Counted from the first letter of the stretch, positions 46,536-56,018 are shown. The stretch is 64,000 nt of DNA from Desemzia sp. RIT 804 (GCF_016892605.1 NZ_JAFEMV010000002.1:248001-312000), one strand, 5' to 3'. The notes: a model not told the origin generated them from the letters alone. Numbers and translations: made by a program.

Positions 46536-47600
46536 CTATTTTTTCTTAGTATATTTTTTACTTGCTGGTAATATTTCATTTCCAATCAATTCAATATTTT
46601 TCATTAATTTATCAAATGGTACGCCGCCGAAATCCATTTGGGCAATATATCGTTGGTGCCCGAACATTTCGTGTTGATACAGTATTTTTTCAATAATTTG
46701 TTGTGGACTACCAATATTCATCACATCACGTTTATCAGTTCCTTGGGCAAACTGTTGTTTCGGATATCCCCGACCGTTAATCAGCTCCAGCCCATGATTA
46801 ATATGTGGATAGACTTCCTTAAAAGCATCTTGAGTTGTTTCAGCTGCATAAAAGAAACCTGCTGTAGAAACTGGGAAATCTTCCGGCTTATGTCCAGCTT
46901 GACTTAAAGCTGCTCGGTAAGCATCAATGGATACTTTGAAAGATGATGCTGGACCACCCAACATGGCCAAGAACATAGGTACTCCTTGGAAACCGGCTTT
47001 TATTGCACTTGCTGGCGGCCCTCCAACTGCACGCCATATTGGCAACCATCCTTCCAGTGGACGTGGAAGAACTTCAGCATTTCGTAATGGTTTACGGAAT
47101 ATCCCTTCCCAGTTCACATTTTTTTCTTTATTGATTTTCAATAACAATTCAAATTTTTCTTCAAATAACTCTTCATAATCTCTTAAATCATACCCCAATA
47201 AATCGAATAATCCGACTCTAGATGCGCGACCTGCGATAATTTCTGCTCGTCCATGTGAAATCAAGTCTAACGTCGCAAAGTCTTCATACACGCGAACAGG
47301 GTCTGAGGTACTAATAATTGTTGAAGAGCTGGCAATCTTAATTTTTTTAGTAGCCTGAGCAATAGCGGCTAGTACGACAGTATGAGCTTGCGTTGTAAAA
47401 TATTCTTGGTGACTTTCCCCAACACTAAAAAAGTCTATACCCGCTTGCTCTGCCAATTTGGCCAATTCAATAATTTCATGAATTCTTTGTTCTTGAGAAA
47501 TGCGTTTACCTGTTGTTGGATCAGGAATATGATCCCCTAATGTGTAAATTCCAAATTCCATTCCGTTATCAGGATTAATTCTATATTTTTCCATTCCCAT
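46536..47600 (-). CDS. Luciferase-like FMN-dependent monooxygenase
   Basis: A protein of about 354 residues with the bacterial luciferase barrel: FGIYTLGDHIPDP, FFSVGESHQEYF, VYEDFATLDLISHGRAEII, and the later PIWRAVGGPPASA and FPVSTAGFFYA segments. Together with the downstream FMN reductase it forms a two-component oxygenase; the substrate is unknown. Several ATG codons cluster at the start; the one eight bases after AGGA is chosen. Length fits the family. Confidence 0.88.
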   Translation of the reverse strand: MGMEKYRINPDNGMEFGIYTLGDHIPDPTTGKRISQEQRIHEIIELAKLAEQAGIDFFSVGESHQEYFTTQAHTVVLAAIAQATKKIKIASSSTIISTSDPVRVYEDFATLDLISHGRAEIIAGRASRVGLFDLLGYDLRDYEELFEEKFELLLKINKEKNVNWEGIFRKPLRNAEVLPRPLEGWLPIWRAVGGPPASAIKAGFQGVPMFLAMLGGPASSFKVSIDAYRAALSQAGHKPEDFPVSTAGFFYAAETTQDAFKEVYPHINHGLELINGRGYPKQQFAQGTDKRDVMNIGSPQQIIEKILYQHEMFGHQRYIAQMDFGGVPFDKLMKNIELIGNEILPASKKYTKKK

Positions 47601-47898
47601 TCTCATCATCCTACTTTCATTTTTTTAAATTATTGTTTATTGATTTTCTTATTGCCAGAACTGATTCACTTGCAAACAATTCATATTGATAGAAATTTTT
47701 TATACTGTTTGATGCATTATAATCATCCTTTGGAAGCTCACAACCTCTTACTTGATTAAAATAGGGATAGTAATTTTAAAAGCTGTTTGTGAATCTTTCT
47801 CTACACACAACATCATTAAAGTCTTTCAGAAAAACCTTTTCTTCCAAAGTTCTCATTGTAATGCTATTATAGTAGATAAATAACCGAATAGGAAGTAC

Positions 47899-47932
47899 GC
47901 ACTTTAAGGTGCTATAGTATCCAAAAAGATAC
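47899..47932. promoter_or_regulatory. Two palindromes in the hxlR-type/monooxygenase divergent region
   Basis: GCACTTTAAGGTGC (47899-47912) and GTATC-6-GATAC (47917-47932) lie just upstream of the HxlR gene, around a TATAGT -10 candidate. HxlR-family regulators often bind short dyads in such divergent regions, so either could be its operator. Motif assignment is inference. Confidence 0.45.
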
Positions 47933-47949
47933 CACAGGAGGATAAAGAT

Positions 47950-48306
47950 ATGAACATAGAACCAGAATTATGTCGAGTAGAGGATGCTTTAGGTATTATC
48001 GTAGGAAAATGGAAACCTGTTGTTTTATTACAACTATTGAAAAACGGTACGATGAGATTCAGTGATCTAAAACGTGAAATGCCAGAAATTACGCAAAAAA
48101 TGTTAACAAAACAATTGCGTGAATTAGAAGCTGAAGATATTGTCAAACGTGAAGTGTATCCTCAAGTTCCTCCAAAAGTTGAATATTCTATTACGGAGTA
48201 TGGTCTAACGTTAGAACCAATCCTGAATGACATGCACGATTGGGGAACAAAACATACTATGCATAAGCTGAAAATGAATCAAGAAAAATCGGCAGAAAAG
48301 ATTTGA
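47950..48306 (+). CDS. HxlR-family transcriptional regulator
   Basis: A 118-residue winged-helix regulator. It has an early cysteine in LCRVEDALGIIVGKWK, the HTH core RFSDLKREMPEITQKMLTKQ and the wing VYPQVPPKVEYSITEYG, all standard for HxlR proteins, which often respond to aldehydes or thiol stress through that cysteine. Divergent from the monooxygenase/FMN-reductase operon, which it probably controls. AGGAGG precedes the ATG and a strong bidirectional terminator follows. Confidence 0.93.
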   Translation: MNIEPELCRVEDALGIIVGKWKPVVLLQLLKNGTMRFSDLKREMPEITQKMLTKQLRELEAEDIVKREVYPQVPPKVEYSITEYGLTLEPILNDMHDWGTKHTMHKLKMNQEKSAEKI

Positions 48307-48315
48307 TAAAATAGT

Positions 48316-48370
48316 AAAGAGCCGCAATATCTCCGATTAAATCGGGAATATTGCGGCTCTTTATTATTTT
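48316..48370. terminator. Bidirectional terminator between the hxlR-type and sprT genes
   Basis: AAAGAGCCGCAATA pairs with TATTGCGGCTCTTT, with an inner CCGAT/ATCGG stem. T-rich sequence follows on both strands. Confidence 0.88.
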
Positions 48371-48392
48371 ATTTTTAAAATTTATCATGAAC

Positions 48393-48863
48393 TTAAACGG
48401 TTTGCTCCACTCTCTCATCATGCATTACCAGCTTTCCTTTACACACTCCACAGCAGTATTTCTGCGTATTCATACGCCGCTTTCTGTGATACATTTGCTG
48501 GCATTTGCTGCATTCATAAACCCAATAGACTTGCTTTATCTTAGGTTTAGCCAGAGATTTTACATAGCGTGAACCGCCGACTTCGTTGAGCAATTTCTTA
48601 AAGTCTGCATCACGATGTTGAAATCCCTTGCCCGACAAATGCAAATGGTAATGGCACAATTCATGTTTCACGACTCCGACAAATTCATCCATTCCAAAAG
48701 TAACTAAAATCTTCAGATTAAAATCCAAGTTATGATTTTGCAAATGATATCGTCCGCCAGTAGTGCGTAAGCGCGTATTAAAATAGGCTTTGTGTTTAAA
48801 AGGAGCACCAAAATAAACCAAGGAAATTTCTTCTACCAGTTGCTGCAACTCTTGAGGATTCAT
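48393..48863 (-). CDS. SprT-like metallopeptidase-domain protein
   Basis: A 156-residue SprT-family protein. The zinc-protease motif is VVKHELCHYHLHL (HExxH), and the C-terminal zinc ribbon holds two CxxC pairs (ECSKCQQMY and CCGVCKGK). In eukaryotes the related SPRTN cuts DNA-protein crosslinks; the role in Firmicutes is not settled. GGAGG precedes the ATG. It is monocistronic. Confidence 0.92.
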   Translation of the reverse strand: MNPQELQQLVEEISLVYFGAPFKHKAYFNTRLRTTGGRYHLQNHNLDFNLKILVTFGMDEFVGVVKHELCHYHLHLSGKGFQHRDADFKKLLNEVGGSRYVKSLAKPKIKQVYWVYECSKCQQMYHRKRRMNTQKYCCGVCKGKLVMHDERVEQTV

Positions 48864-49053
48864 TTTGATCCCTCCTTATATATTAGATTTAGGGTTTTAA
48901 TCTTCCTTTTTTTACTAGTTGTCTCTATCAATCATCTTTTCTTACTTTACGAAACAGAATCATCATTGTCAATTGCACATGTTAACCTTGCTTTTTATTA
49001 AATTAGAGTTAGAATTAAATGATAGTGTTATAATAAAAAAAGGTGGTTTTGAT

Positions 49054-49814
49054 ATGTCACAGACAGTACTTACAGAAAGAATATACGAGGCTTATAAGAA
49101 TGTTGCAGTGTTGGAAAAATCTATTTTTCCAACAGATATCGATTTAGAAGAGGCATATCGAATTCAGCACGTCTTTACCAAGGCCAAAAAAGAAAATAAC
49201 GAAACCTTGAATGGCTATAAAATCAGTATGACCAGTCCAGAAACCCAAGCCTTATTCGACGCAAAAGAACCTTATACGGACAAATGACCGATAAGCAGAT
49301 AACTGGGGAGGTTTCTTTAAGCGAAGACATGTTAGCTCCATTAATAGAGTTGGAATTAGTGTTTGTTGTTCAAGATAAACTGACAGCAGATGCCACGGAA
49401 GAAGAAATCGTTGCGAAAACACTGGTAGCACCCGGTTTAGAAATACCCGATTCGCGCTTTAACGATTGGTTCCCCAAAATGCCTAAAGAACAAGTATGTG
49501 CGGACGGAGCAGTCGGCGGAAAAGTCGCTTTTGGCACAGCTAAAGCTTACACGTATGCCGATTTAGATGATATCAACGGTAAATTAGTTTTAAATAATAC
49601 TGTTTTAGATGAAGGTTCTTCCTCAACGGTCATGGGTCACCCTGTCCATGCTGTGAAATGGCTGCTCGAAAAACTTGGCGAGCATGAGTTGTCTTTGGAA
49701 CCAGGCATGTTTGTATCCTCTGGCACGTTTGTCCTGCCGAAACCATTAGAAGCAGGCACTTACACCGGTGAATTTGAAGGCCTTGGTTCAGTTCAATTTA
49801 AGGTTGAAGTATAG
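49054..49814 (+). pseudogene. 2-keto-4-pentenoate hydratase gene with one frameshift
   Basis: Two overlapping frames together encode a complete fumarylacetoacetate-hydrolase-superfamily hydratase of about 253 residues. The first part ends ...SPETQALFDAKEP and then runs out of frame into a stop. The second begins MTDKQITGEVSLSEDMLAPL and contains the acidic metal site ELELVFVV and VMGHPVHAVKWL. Adding one T at CCTTATAC (near 49271) restores the expected EPLYGQMTDKQ junction, so a single-base deletion or a sequencing error explains it. GGTGG precedes the ATG, and the terminator is intact. The intact enzyme hydrates 2-hydroxypentadienoate-type acids. Confidence 0.85.
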
Positions 49815-49815
49815 A

Positions 49816-49855
49816 AAAAAAGCAGCAGGAGCATTGTCGCTCTTGCTGCTTTTTT
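49816..49855 (+). terminator. Terminator after the hydratase gene
   Basis: AAAAGCAGCA-GAGC pairs with GCTC-TGCTGCTTTT, followed by TTTTTT on the plus strand. Confidence 0.88.
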
Positions 49856-50006
49856 CGTTATGTCATGATCATTTCAGAGCCAATAATACAAAGCTTCAAT
49901 TGCAATCATCATTATATATAAAGGAAGAAAAACCGCTCACCTGAAACATTTTTTCTTAATAGACGGTAATCTGAACTCTATGAAAGTCTAAGCGATTCGT
50001 CTCCCT

Positions 50007-52184
50007 CTACGCTTGTGGATCCAACATAGTCAACGATATACGTCCTTTATTGACATCAATTTGATCCACCCAAACAGTTACAATATCTCCAACTGCAACT
50101 ACATTGGTAGGGTGCTTAACAAATCTTTTGCTTAATTTGGAGATGTGCACTAAACCATCTTGTTTCACACCAATGTCCACAAATGCTCCAAAATCAATTA
50201 CGTTACGCACAGTTCCCTCAAGTTTCATACCCGGTTGAATATCTTCCATCGACAACACATCTTGGCGCAATAACGGAGCTGCCATGTCGTCACGCAAGTC
50301 TCTACCTGGTTTAACTAAAGCTTCTAAGATGTCCTTTAAGGTTTCTTTTCCTAAATCGGTTTTTTCTGCTAATTCGTTTAAATTTACATTTGCTAAAGCT
50401 TCTTTAGCTGCATCTGATCCTACATCTTTCAGTGTTAACCCAGCAAACTCCAAGACTTGTTCCGCTTCAACATAAGATTCTGGGTGAATGCCGGTGTTGT
50501 CTAACACATTTTTCCCACCAATGATACGCAAAAATCCAATGGCTTGTTCGTAAGCTTTAGGTCCTAAACGTGGAACTTTTTTCAATTGGTTTCGTTTTTC
50601 AAAACGACCATTTTCTTCACGGTACACAACAATATTTTTAGCTGTTGTTTTCGTTAATCCCGCCACACGTTGCAATAACGAAGTACTTGCGGTATTTACA
50701 TTGACTCCAACTTGGTTAACAGCTGTTTCAACCACAAAATCCAATTGCTCTTCTAAACGTTTTTGCGAAACATCGTGCTGGTATTGACCTACTCCAACTG
50801 ATTTAGGGTCAATTTTCACCAATTCGGCTAATGGATCTTGTAAACGACGTCCAATACTTACTGCACTTCGCTTCTCTACTGGCAAATCAGGGAATTCATT
50901 TCGTGCTTCTTCACTTGCTGAATAAACAGAAGCACCTGCTTCATTAACGATAACGTAAAACGTTTCTCGGTCCACTTGTTTCAAGTTTTCTGCTACAAAT
51001 GATTCTGATTCACGACTAGCTGTCCCATTCCCAATAGCAACCATTTCCACATCGAAGTCTTCTATCATTTTTTTGAATTTTACAACTGCTTCTTCACGTT
51101 GTCTTTGGCCTGCTGGTTTGTGTGGATAAATCACATCAATGTCCAATACTTTACCTGTAGCGTCCACAATGGCTATTTTGCAACCAGTACGATACGCAGG
51201 GTCAAACCCTAAAACAACTTTTCCTTTCAAAGGCGGTTGCAACAGCAAGTTACGCAGATTTTCTCCAAATATAGAAATAGCTTGTTCATCAGCAGCTTCT
51301 GTTAAAGTGGAACGAATCTCCCGTTCAATAGCAGGCCCAATGAATCGTTTGTAACTGTCCAAATAGGCTTCTTGGATATAAGGAGCAGCCGTTGAAGATA
51401 CATCTTTCATAATTTGATTGATCAAATAAGCAAAAATCCGGTTTTCATCAATTTCCAAAGTGACTTTTAGGATCTTCTCTTTTTCTCCACGGTTCATGGC
51501 TAATACACGGTGCGATACTACAGACTTAATAGGCTCACTGAAATCATAGTACATTTCATAAACGCCTTTTTCATCTGCTTCTTCGTCTTTCGCAACAGAA
51601 ACAATACGGCCATTTTTAAAAGTGAAGTCACGAATCCATTTGCGATAATCAGGATCATCACCAAATGTTTCAGCCAATATTTCGTGGGCTCCAGCTAAAG
51701 CCTCTTCAATTGAAAGAACTTCTTGTTCTTCATTGATGTACTTCTCTGCTTCTGCTGTCACATCTGTTTTTGGAAAACTTAGCAACCACTTTGCTAGTGG
51801 TTCCAAACCTTTTTCCTTAGCAATCGTTGCTTTTGTCCGACGCTTTTGTTTAAATGGACGATACAAATCTTCTACCATTTGCATTTTGTCTGCTTGCTTG
51901 ATCTCTTTTTCCAATTCAGGAGTCAATTTGCCTTGTTCTTCAATCGAATGAAGAACATCATTTTTACGTTTTTCTAAATTTTCTAAATAAGTGTGTCGTT
52001 CTTCGATTTCGCGAATTTGTACTTCGTCCAATGTACCCGTCATTTCTTTACGGTAACGCGCAATAAAAGGAACTGTGTTTCCTTCTTTTAATAAGTTCAA
52101 CACAGTAGTAATTTGTTTGTTTGAGTAAGCTGTCAATTCAGTATTCAATAATTCCAGCACACGATTTTCATTTATTTCAGCCAT
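50007..52184 (-). CDS. tex: Tex-family S1 RNA-binding protein
   Basis: A 725-residue Tex/YhgF-type protein. The order is an N-terminal helical domain (VPFIARYRKEMTGTLDE), a YqgF-like RNase-H fold (LGFDPAYRTGCKIAIVDATG), helix-hairpin-helix repeats (VNTASTSLLQRVAGL) and a C-terminal S1 domain (VIDFGAFVDIGVKQDGLVHIS). It binds nucleic acid and is tied to transcription and RNA handling. The ATG follows GGGAGG; the nine-codon upstream extension covers that site. Monocistronic; its upstream region holds repeat family 2. Confidence 0.95.
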   Translation of the reverse strand: MAEINENRVLELLNTELTAYSNKQITTVLNLLKEGNTVPFIARYRKEMTGTLDEVQIREIEERHTYLENLEKRKNDVLHSIEEQGKLTPELEKEIKQADKMQMVEDLYRPFKQKRRTKATIAKEKGLEPLAKWLLSFPKTDVTAEAEKYINEEQEVLSIEEALAGAHEILAETFGDDPDYRKWIRDFTFKNGRIVSVAKDEEADEKGVYEMYYDFSEPIKSVVSHRVLAMNRGEKEKILKVTLEIDENRIFAYLINQIMKDVSSTAAPYIQEAYLDSYKRFIGPAIEREIRSTLTEAADEQAISIFGENLRNLLLQPPLKGKVVLGFDPAYRTGCKIAIVDATGKVLDIDVIYPHKPAGQRQREEAVVKFKKMIEDFDVEMVAIGNGTASRESESFVAENLKQVDRETFYVIVNEAGASVYSASEEARNEFPDLPVEKRSAVSIGRRLQDPLAELVKIDPKSVGVGQYQHDVSQKRLEEQLDFVVETAVNQVGVNVNTASTSLLQRVAGLTKTTAKNIVVYREENGRFEKRNQLKKVPRLGPKAYEQAIGFLRIIGGKNVLDNTGIHPESYVEAEQVLEFAGLTLKDVGSDAAKEALANVNLNELAEKTDLGKETLKDILEALVKPGRDLRDDMAAPLLRQDVLSMEDIQPGMKLEGTVRNVIDFGAFVDIGVKQDGLVHISKLSKRFVKHPTNVVAVGDIVTVWVDQIDVNKGRISLTMLDPQA

Positions 52185-52237
52185 TATCTTCTTCCTCCCT
52201 ATAAAACACATACACCCTATTTTAACATAAACTTAAA

Positions 52238-52501
52238 GAGAGTGGAGCAGAGCGTTTAGACTACTGGCTATAAGAGGCTTTTCACCAGTTAGGTGCACTT
52301 TCCTAACAGGTGAAAATCAACTTATAGACACGCAGCCTGCTCTGCGCAACTCGTCTAAGCAGAGTGTGGAGAAAAGCGTTTAGCCTATCGACTATAAGAA
52401 AATTCCAACAGGCAGGTGTTCTTTACCTGACAGTTGGGATTAGCTTATATGTCGTATAGGCTGCTTTTCGCAACTCGTCTAAGCAGAGTGTGAAGCAGAG
52501 C
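52238..52501. repeat. Structured repeat family 2, tandem units (two full, one truncated)
   Basis: Units begin at 52247, 52371 and 52495, an exact period of 124 bases. Each full unit is a 99-nt hairpin closed by a perfect 7-bp arm: GCAGAGC/GCTCTGC (52247-52345) and GAAAAGC/GCTTTTC (52371-52469). GTTTAG lies just inside the left arm and a 25-nt linker (starts GCAACTCGTCTAAGC, ends AGTGTG-A) follows the right arm; the two linkers differ at one position. The third unit stops after GCAGAGCGTTTA. Arm sequences differ while pairing is kept, so structure is conserved. Confidence 0.85.
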
Positions 52502-52540
52502 GTTTATTTAAGCATAGCCCTTATTCCTCACAATTCACGC

Positions 52541-52578
52541 AAAAAAACAGGAGGAAAACTTACTCAAGCTTTCCTCCT
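52541..52578 (-). terminator. Terminator after the metallophosphoesterase gene
   Basis: AGGAGGAAA pairs with TTTCCTCCT around a loop with AGCTT/AAGTT-like bases, and TTTTTTT follows on the minus strand. Confidence 0.82.
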
Positions 52579-52596
52579 ATCCTTGAAATCCATTAT

Positions 52597-53421
52597 CTAA
52601 TCAATTTCAAATGTCACCATAGTTCGTTTGATTTCAGATTCAATATTTTTGACGCGCCAATGCTTTTTGTTGCCTAAACAAGCGCTGATATAAGTTCTTT
52701 CTTCATCACGAAAAGTTTTTCTGAAATGGACATGTCCCATGATGCTGTATTTAATGGGGTATTTTTGATACAGCCATTCATAGGAAGGGCTACCTAGAAA
52801 GGCATTGAAGTAATCGTAAACCCGACTTGGCAAAGGTACGACAAATTGAGGATGGGTAGCAATATGGGTCATAAGAATCACGTTACGATCCCCTATCATC
52901 TCCATGTCTTCTTCTATCTTATCTAACATCCACTGGGCAACAGTTTGGTTTTCTTTGCCCCAATGCACATAGTATTTATCATTCCAAGCTCCGATACGGT
53001 ATTTCATCCGATCAAAATCCTCTTTTGAATATTGTTCCTCATCTGCATACCCATAATCATACCAGCCAGAATTCCCGACCACAGCCCATTTATCATTGAT
53101 AATATATGGCTTTTCAAGAATACTTTCTGGCTGTTGTTTGAAAAATTCATAAATACGTTGTGTATTTTCTTCCCCGTTCTTTCTGGACCAGTAGTCATGG
53201 TTTCCAGGAATAAATAAAATACGGCAATCCGTTTCTATTTTTAGTTTGTCAAGAAATCGTTGCGAAAGAAGGTAATCACTACTAATATCTCCAGCCAACA
53301 GCAACAGTTCGATTCCTTTTTGATTCAGTTGTTTGGCTAAGGCTTTGGCAAATGTACTTCCTTCTGGGATTGCCTTTTTATTTGAATCGATATGGATATC
53401 AGAAATAACTCCAATCTTCAT
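52597..53421 (-). CDS. Calcineurin-like metallophosphoesterase
   Basis: A 274-residue phosphoesterase with all metal-site motifs: GVISDIHID, LLLAGDISSDY, FIPGNHDYW, MTHIATH and YSIMGHVHF. The two-metal centre hydrolyses phosphoesters; the substrate is unknown. No signal peptide. AGGAAG precedes the ATG. It lies 24 bases downstream of the EgtU-like gene and may share its transcript. Confidence 0.88.
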   Translation of the reverse strand: MKIGVISDIHIDSNKKAIPEGSTFAKALAKQLNQKGIELLLLAGDISSDYLLSQRFLDKLKIETDCRILFIPGNHDYWSRKNGEENTQRIYEFFKQQPESILEKPYIINDKWAVVGNSGWYDYGYADEEQYSKEDFDRMKYRIGAWNDKYYVHWGKENQTVAQWMLDKIEEDMEMIGDRNVILMTHIATHPQFVVPLPSRVYDYFNAFLGSPSYEWLYQKYPIKYSIMGHVHFRKTFRDEERTYISACLGNKKHWRVKNIESEIKRTMVTFEID

Positions 53422-53445
53422 TTACTTCTTCCTTTACTCTTTTTT

Positions 53446-54963
53446 CTAGTTTGGCATTAATCCTTCTTCAACTAAAAATTCATGCGCGACTTCATCTTCA
53501 GATTTTCCTTCTACATCTACAGCGTAGTTCATTTGGCGCATTTGCTCGTCGGTGATTTTTCCGCCTAGTTGGTTCAATACTTCTTCAAGTTCTGGATATT
53601 CCTCTAAAGTCTCTATCAGCAGCAAAGGAGCTCCTTGGTAAGGTGGAAATAATCCTAAATCATCTTCCAATTGGACTAATTGGTATTTCTCAATGTCACT
53701 ATCTGTCGAGTAGGCATCCACCAAATTAACGTCTCCTGTTTCAACAGCTTGGTACCGAATATTTGGTTCCATTGTTTCCACGCTTCCAAATGTCAATCCG
53801 TAAAGATCTTGGATTCCAAGATAACCATCTTCTCGATCTGAAAATTCTAAAGTAAATCCGGCTCTGATTTCGTCAGCAATCGGAAGCAAATCAGAAATGG
53901 TCTCTAAATTATATTGCTCAGCTAGCTCAGCTGTAACAGCTAATACATAGGTATTATTAAACGCCATTGGTTCAAACAACGTCATCTCATATTGTTCTTC
54001 TAAACCGGTTTTAGCTTGTTCATAAACGGCTGCTTCATCTGAAGATTCAAGAGATTCGTCTAAGAAAGTCGCCAATACCGTTCCTGTATATTCAGTATAG
54101 ATATCAATATCTCCAGATTGAATGGCATTGAAGTTGAAAGTCGTTTTACCTAAATTAGGTTCTAAAGCTACAGAAATATCTGTCTGGCTCTCAATTAAGT
54201 CTTCATACATATGCATCAAAATAGTAGGTTCAGCTCCTAATTTTCCGCCAATGACGATTTCTTCTTCAGCATTCGTCATCATTGAAGCAGCAAATCCAAT
54301 CACCATCGCACCCAAAGCCACGCTTAACACGATTACTGTCTTTTTAAAGGAGATTTTTTCCAACACTCCTAGGAATACATCAAATAAAATCGCTAATAAA
54401 GCTGATGGAATAGCACCGAGTAAAATTAGCGCATTATCTCCTCTATCAATTCCTAGTAAGATAAGGTCCCCTAAACCTCCTGCTCCAATCAACGAGGCGA
54501 TTGTTGCAGTACCAACGATCAGTACCATAGCATTACGGATACCTCCCATAATGACCGGTAAAGCCATTGGAATTTGCACTTTCACTAATTTGCGGAAAGT
54601 ATTCATTCCCATTGCATCTGCAGCTTCAGTCATTGAAGGATCAATATCTACAATTCCGATATAGGTGTTGCGTAGTACCGGCAATAAGGCATACATGACT
54701 AAAGCAATGGTGGCGGGGACTCGACCGATCCCCACTAATGGGATCAGTAATCCTAGCAAGGCTAATGAAGGAATCGTTTGAAAAATAGCTGTGATTTGAA
54801 TAATGGGATTCGCCCATTTTTTTCGATAAGTCAACCCAATGGCTATTGGAATAGCAATCACAACAGCTATCAATAAAGAAATCAAGGACAATTCGATGTG
54901 TTCTAGTAAAGTGACCCATAATTGTTCTTTTCGTTCTACAAATGTATCAATCAATGTTTGCAT
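53446..54963 (-). CDS. egtU: EgtU-like ABC permease fused to substrate-binding domain
   Basis: A 505-residue fusion. Residues 1-215 form an OpuCB-like permease (LGLLIPLVGIGRVPATIALV, GTATIASLIGAGGLGDLILL) and residues from about 237 form an OpuAC-fold binding domain anchored on the outside. The domain carries VIGGKLGAEPTIL, IDIYTEYTGTV, FTLEFSDREDGYLG, DAYSTDSD and FPPYQGAPL, segments that I recall from the pneumococcal ergothioneine transporter EgtU rather than betaine or choline transporters. The ligand may therefore be ergothioneine. The ATG overlaps the last base of the ATPase gene. Confidence 0.78.
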   Translation of the reverse strand: MQTLIDTFVERKEQLWVTLLEHIELSLISLLIAVVIAIPIAIGLTYRKKWANPIIQITAIFQTIPSLALLGLLIPLVGIGRVPATIALVMYALLPVLRNTYIGIVDIDPSMTEAADAMGMNTFRKLVKVQIPMALPVIMGGIRNAMVLIVGTATIASLIGAGGLGDLILLGIDRGDNALILLGAIPSALLAILFDVFLGVLEKISFKKTVIVLSVALGAMVIGFAASMMTNAEEEIVIGGKLGAEPTILMHMYEDLIESQTDISVALEPNLGKTTFNFNAIQSGDIDIYTEYTGTVLATFLDESLESSDEAAVYEQAKTGLEEQYEMTLFEPMAFNNTYVLAVTAELAEQYNLETISDLLPIADEIRAGFTLEFSDREDGYLGIQDLYGLTFGSVETMEPNIRYQAVETGDVNLVDAYSTDSDIEKYQLVQLEDDLGLFPPYQGAPLLLIETLEEYPELEEVLNQLGGKITDEQMRQMNYAVDVEGKSEDEVAHEFLVEEGLMPN

Positions 54964-55934
54964 TAGTTGCTTCCTCCTTCCTGCGAATTATTGGCTAGGT
55001 AGGAAAGAAGTTGTTGTTGCGAAACAGTTCCGACCATTTCTTGCTTCGCATTCATGACCGTTACTTTTGGTGCTTTAGATAAAGCAATCGTAGCTTCATC
55101 AAGCGTAGATGTTACAAGGATACTTGGAATATTTTCTGCTCCCTCGATTCCTTTTTCCGTATAGCCTGACTGCACTAAATCTTCTAAAGTTCGGCGCTTT
55201 TGTGAACGGATATTCCCGGCTTTTAAAAACTCTCGTACAAAGTCATCTTTAGGTTGTTCTCGAATCTCTTGAGGAGTTCCGATTTGAACGATTTCTCCTT
55301 TATTAAATAAGCAAATGCGGTCCCCTAATGTTAAGGCTTCTTGGATGTCATGAGTTACAAAGACGATCGTTTTATTCAAGCTCTTTTTCATATGTAGCAA
55401 ATCTTGCTGCAGGCTGCTTCGGCTGATGGGATCCAATGAACTAAACGGTTCATCCATTAAAATAATATCGGGATCTGCTGCTAATGCACGAACGATCCCA
55501 ATTCGCTGTTGTTCTCCACCCGATAGTTCGGCTGGTTTACGGTTGCGGTAATTTTCCGGATCTAACCCCACACTTGCTAATAGTTCTGTCACACGTTGCT
55601 GCATTTCTTCTTTAGGCCACTTTTTCATTTCTGGCACAACTGTAATATTCTCCTCAATCGTCATATGCGGAAATAAAGCAATTTGTTGAAGAACATAGCC
55701 GATATTCCAGCGTAATTCATTTAATTTGTACTCGCTGATCATTTTTCCGCCGATTCGGATATAACCAGTTGTTAAAGGAATCAGTCGATTGATCATTTTT
55801 AAAGTAGTGGTTTTCCCGCTCCCACTAGGCCCAATAAATACAAAAAATTCATTGTCTCGAATTTCAAAACTTAGGTTGGAGACCACAGGTTTTTTTTCTT
55901 GGTATTCTTTAGATACATTCTCAAATTGAATCAT
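54963..55934 (-). CDS. egtV: ABC transporter ATP-binding protein, EgtV/OpuCA-like, with C-terminal CBS region
   Basis: A 323-residue ATPase: Walker A FIGPSGSGKTTT (about 35-43), signature LSGGEQQRIGI, Walker B DIILMDEPFSSL and the switch histidine in VTHDIQEAL. Residues past about 250 resemble a CBS region (ILVTSTLDEATIALSKAPKVTVMNAKQEMVGTVS), which in relatives may sense ionic strength. It powers the EgtU-like permease, with whose gene it overlaps by one base. AAGGGG precedes the ATG. Confidence 0.85.
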   Translation of the reverse strand: MIQFENVSKEYQEKKPVVSNLSFEIRDNEFFVFIGPSGSGKTTTLKMINRLIPLTTGYIRIGGKMISEYKLNELRWNIGYVLQQIALFPHMTIEENITVVPEMKKWPKEEMQQRVTELLASVGLDPENYRNRKPAELSGGEQQRIGIVRALAADPDIILMDEPFSSLDPISRSSLQQDLLHMKKSLNKTIVFVTHDIQEALTLGDRICLFNKGEIVQIGTPQEIREQPKDDFVREFLKAGNIRSQKRRTLEDLVQSGYTEKGIEGAENIPSILVTSTLDEATIALSKAPKVTVMNAKQEMVGTVSQQQLLSYLANNSQEGGSN

Positions 55935-55961
55935 TTTTTTATCCCCTTAATGAAATTTTTC

Positions 55962-56012
55962 CAAAAAAGCAATTGGTTTGAGACGTTATATCTCAAACCC
56001 TGCTTTTTCTTT
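55962..56012 (-). terminator. Terminator after the PrpE-like phosphatase gene
   Basis: GGTTTGAGA pairs with TCTCAAACC, extended by AGCA/TGCT, and TTTTTT follows on the minus strand. Confidence 0.8.
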
Positions 56013-56018
56013 GTTTCT

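Noticed and set aside
52238-52501. Reading the tandem units as a CRISPR array
   Set aside because: The period is 124 bp, only two and a part units exist, repeats are long hairpins and no cas gene is present.
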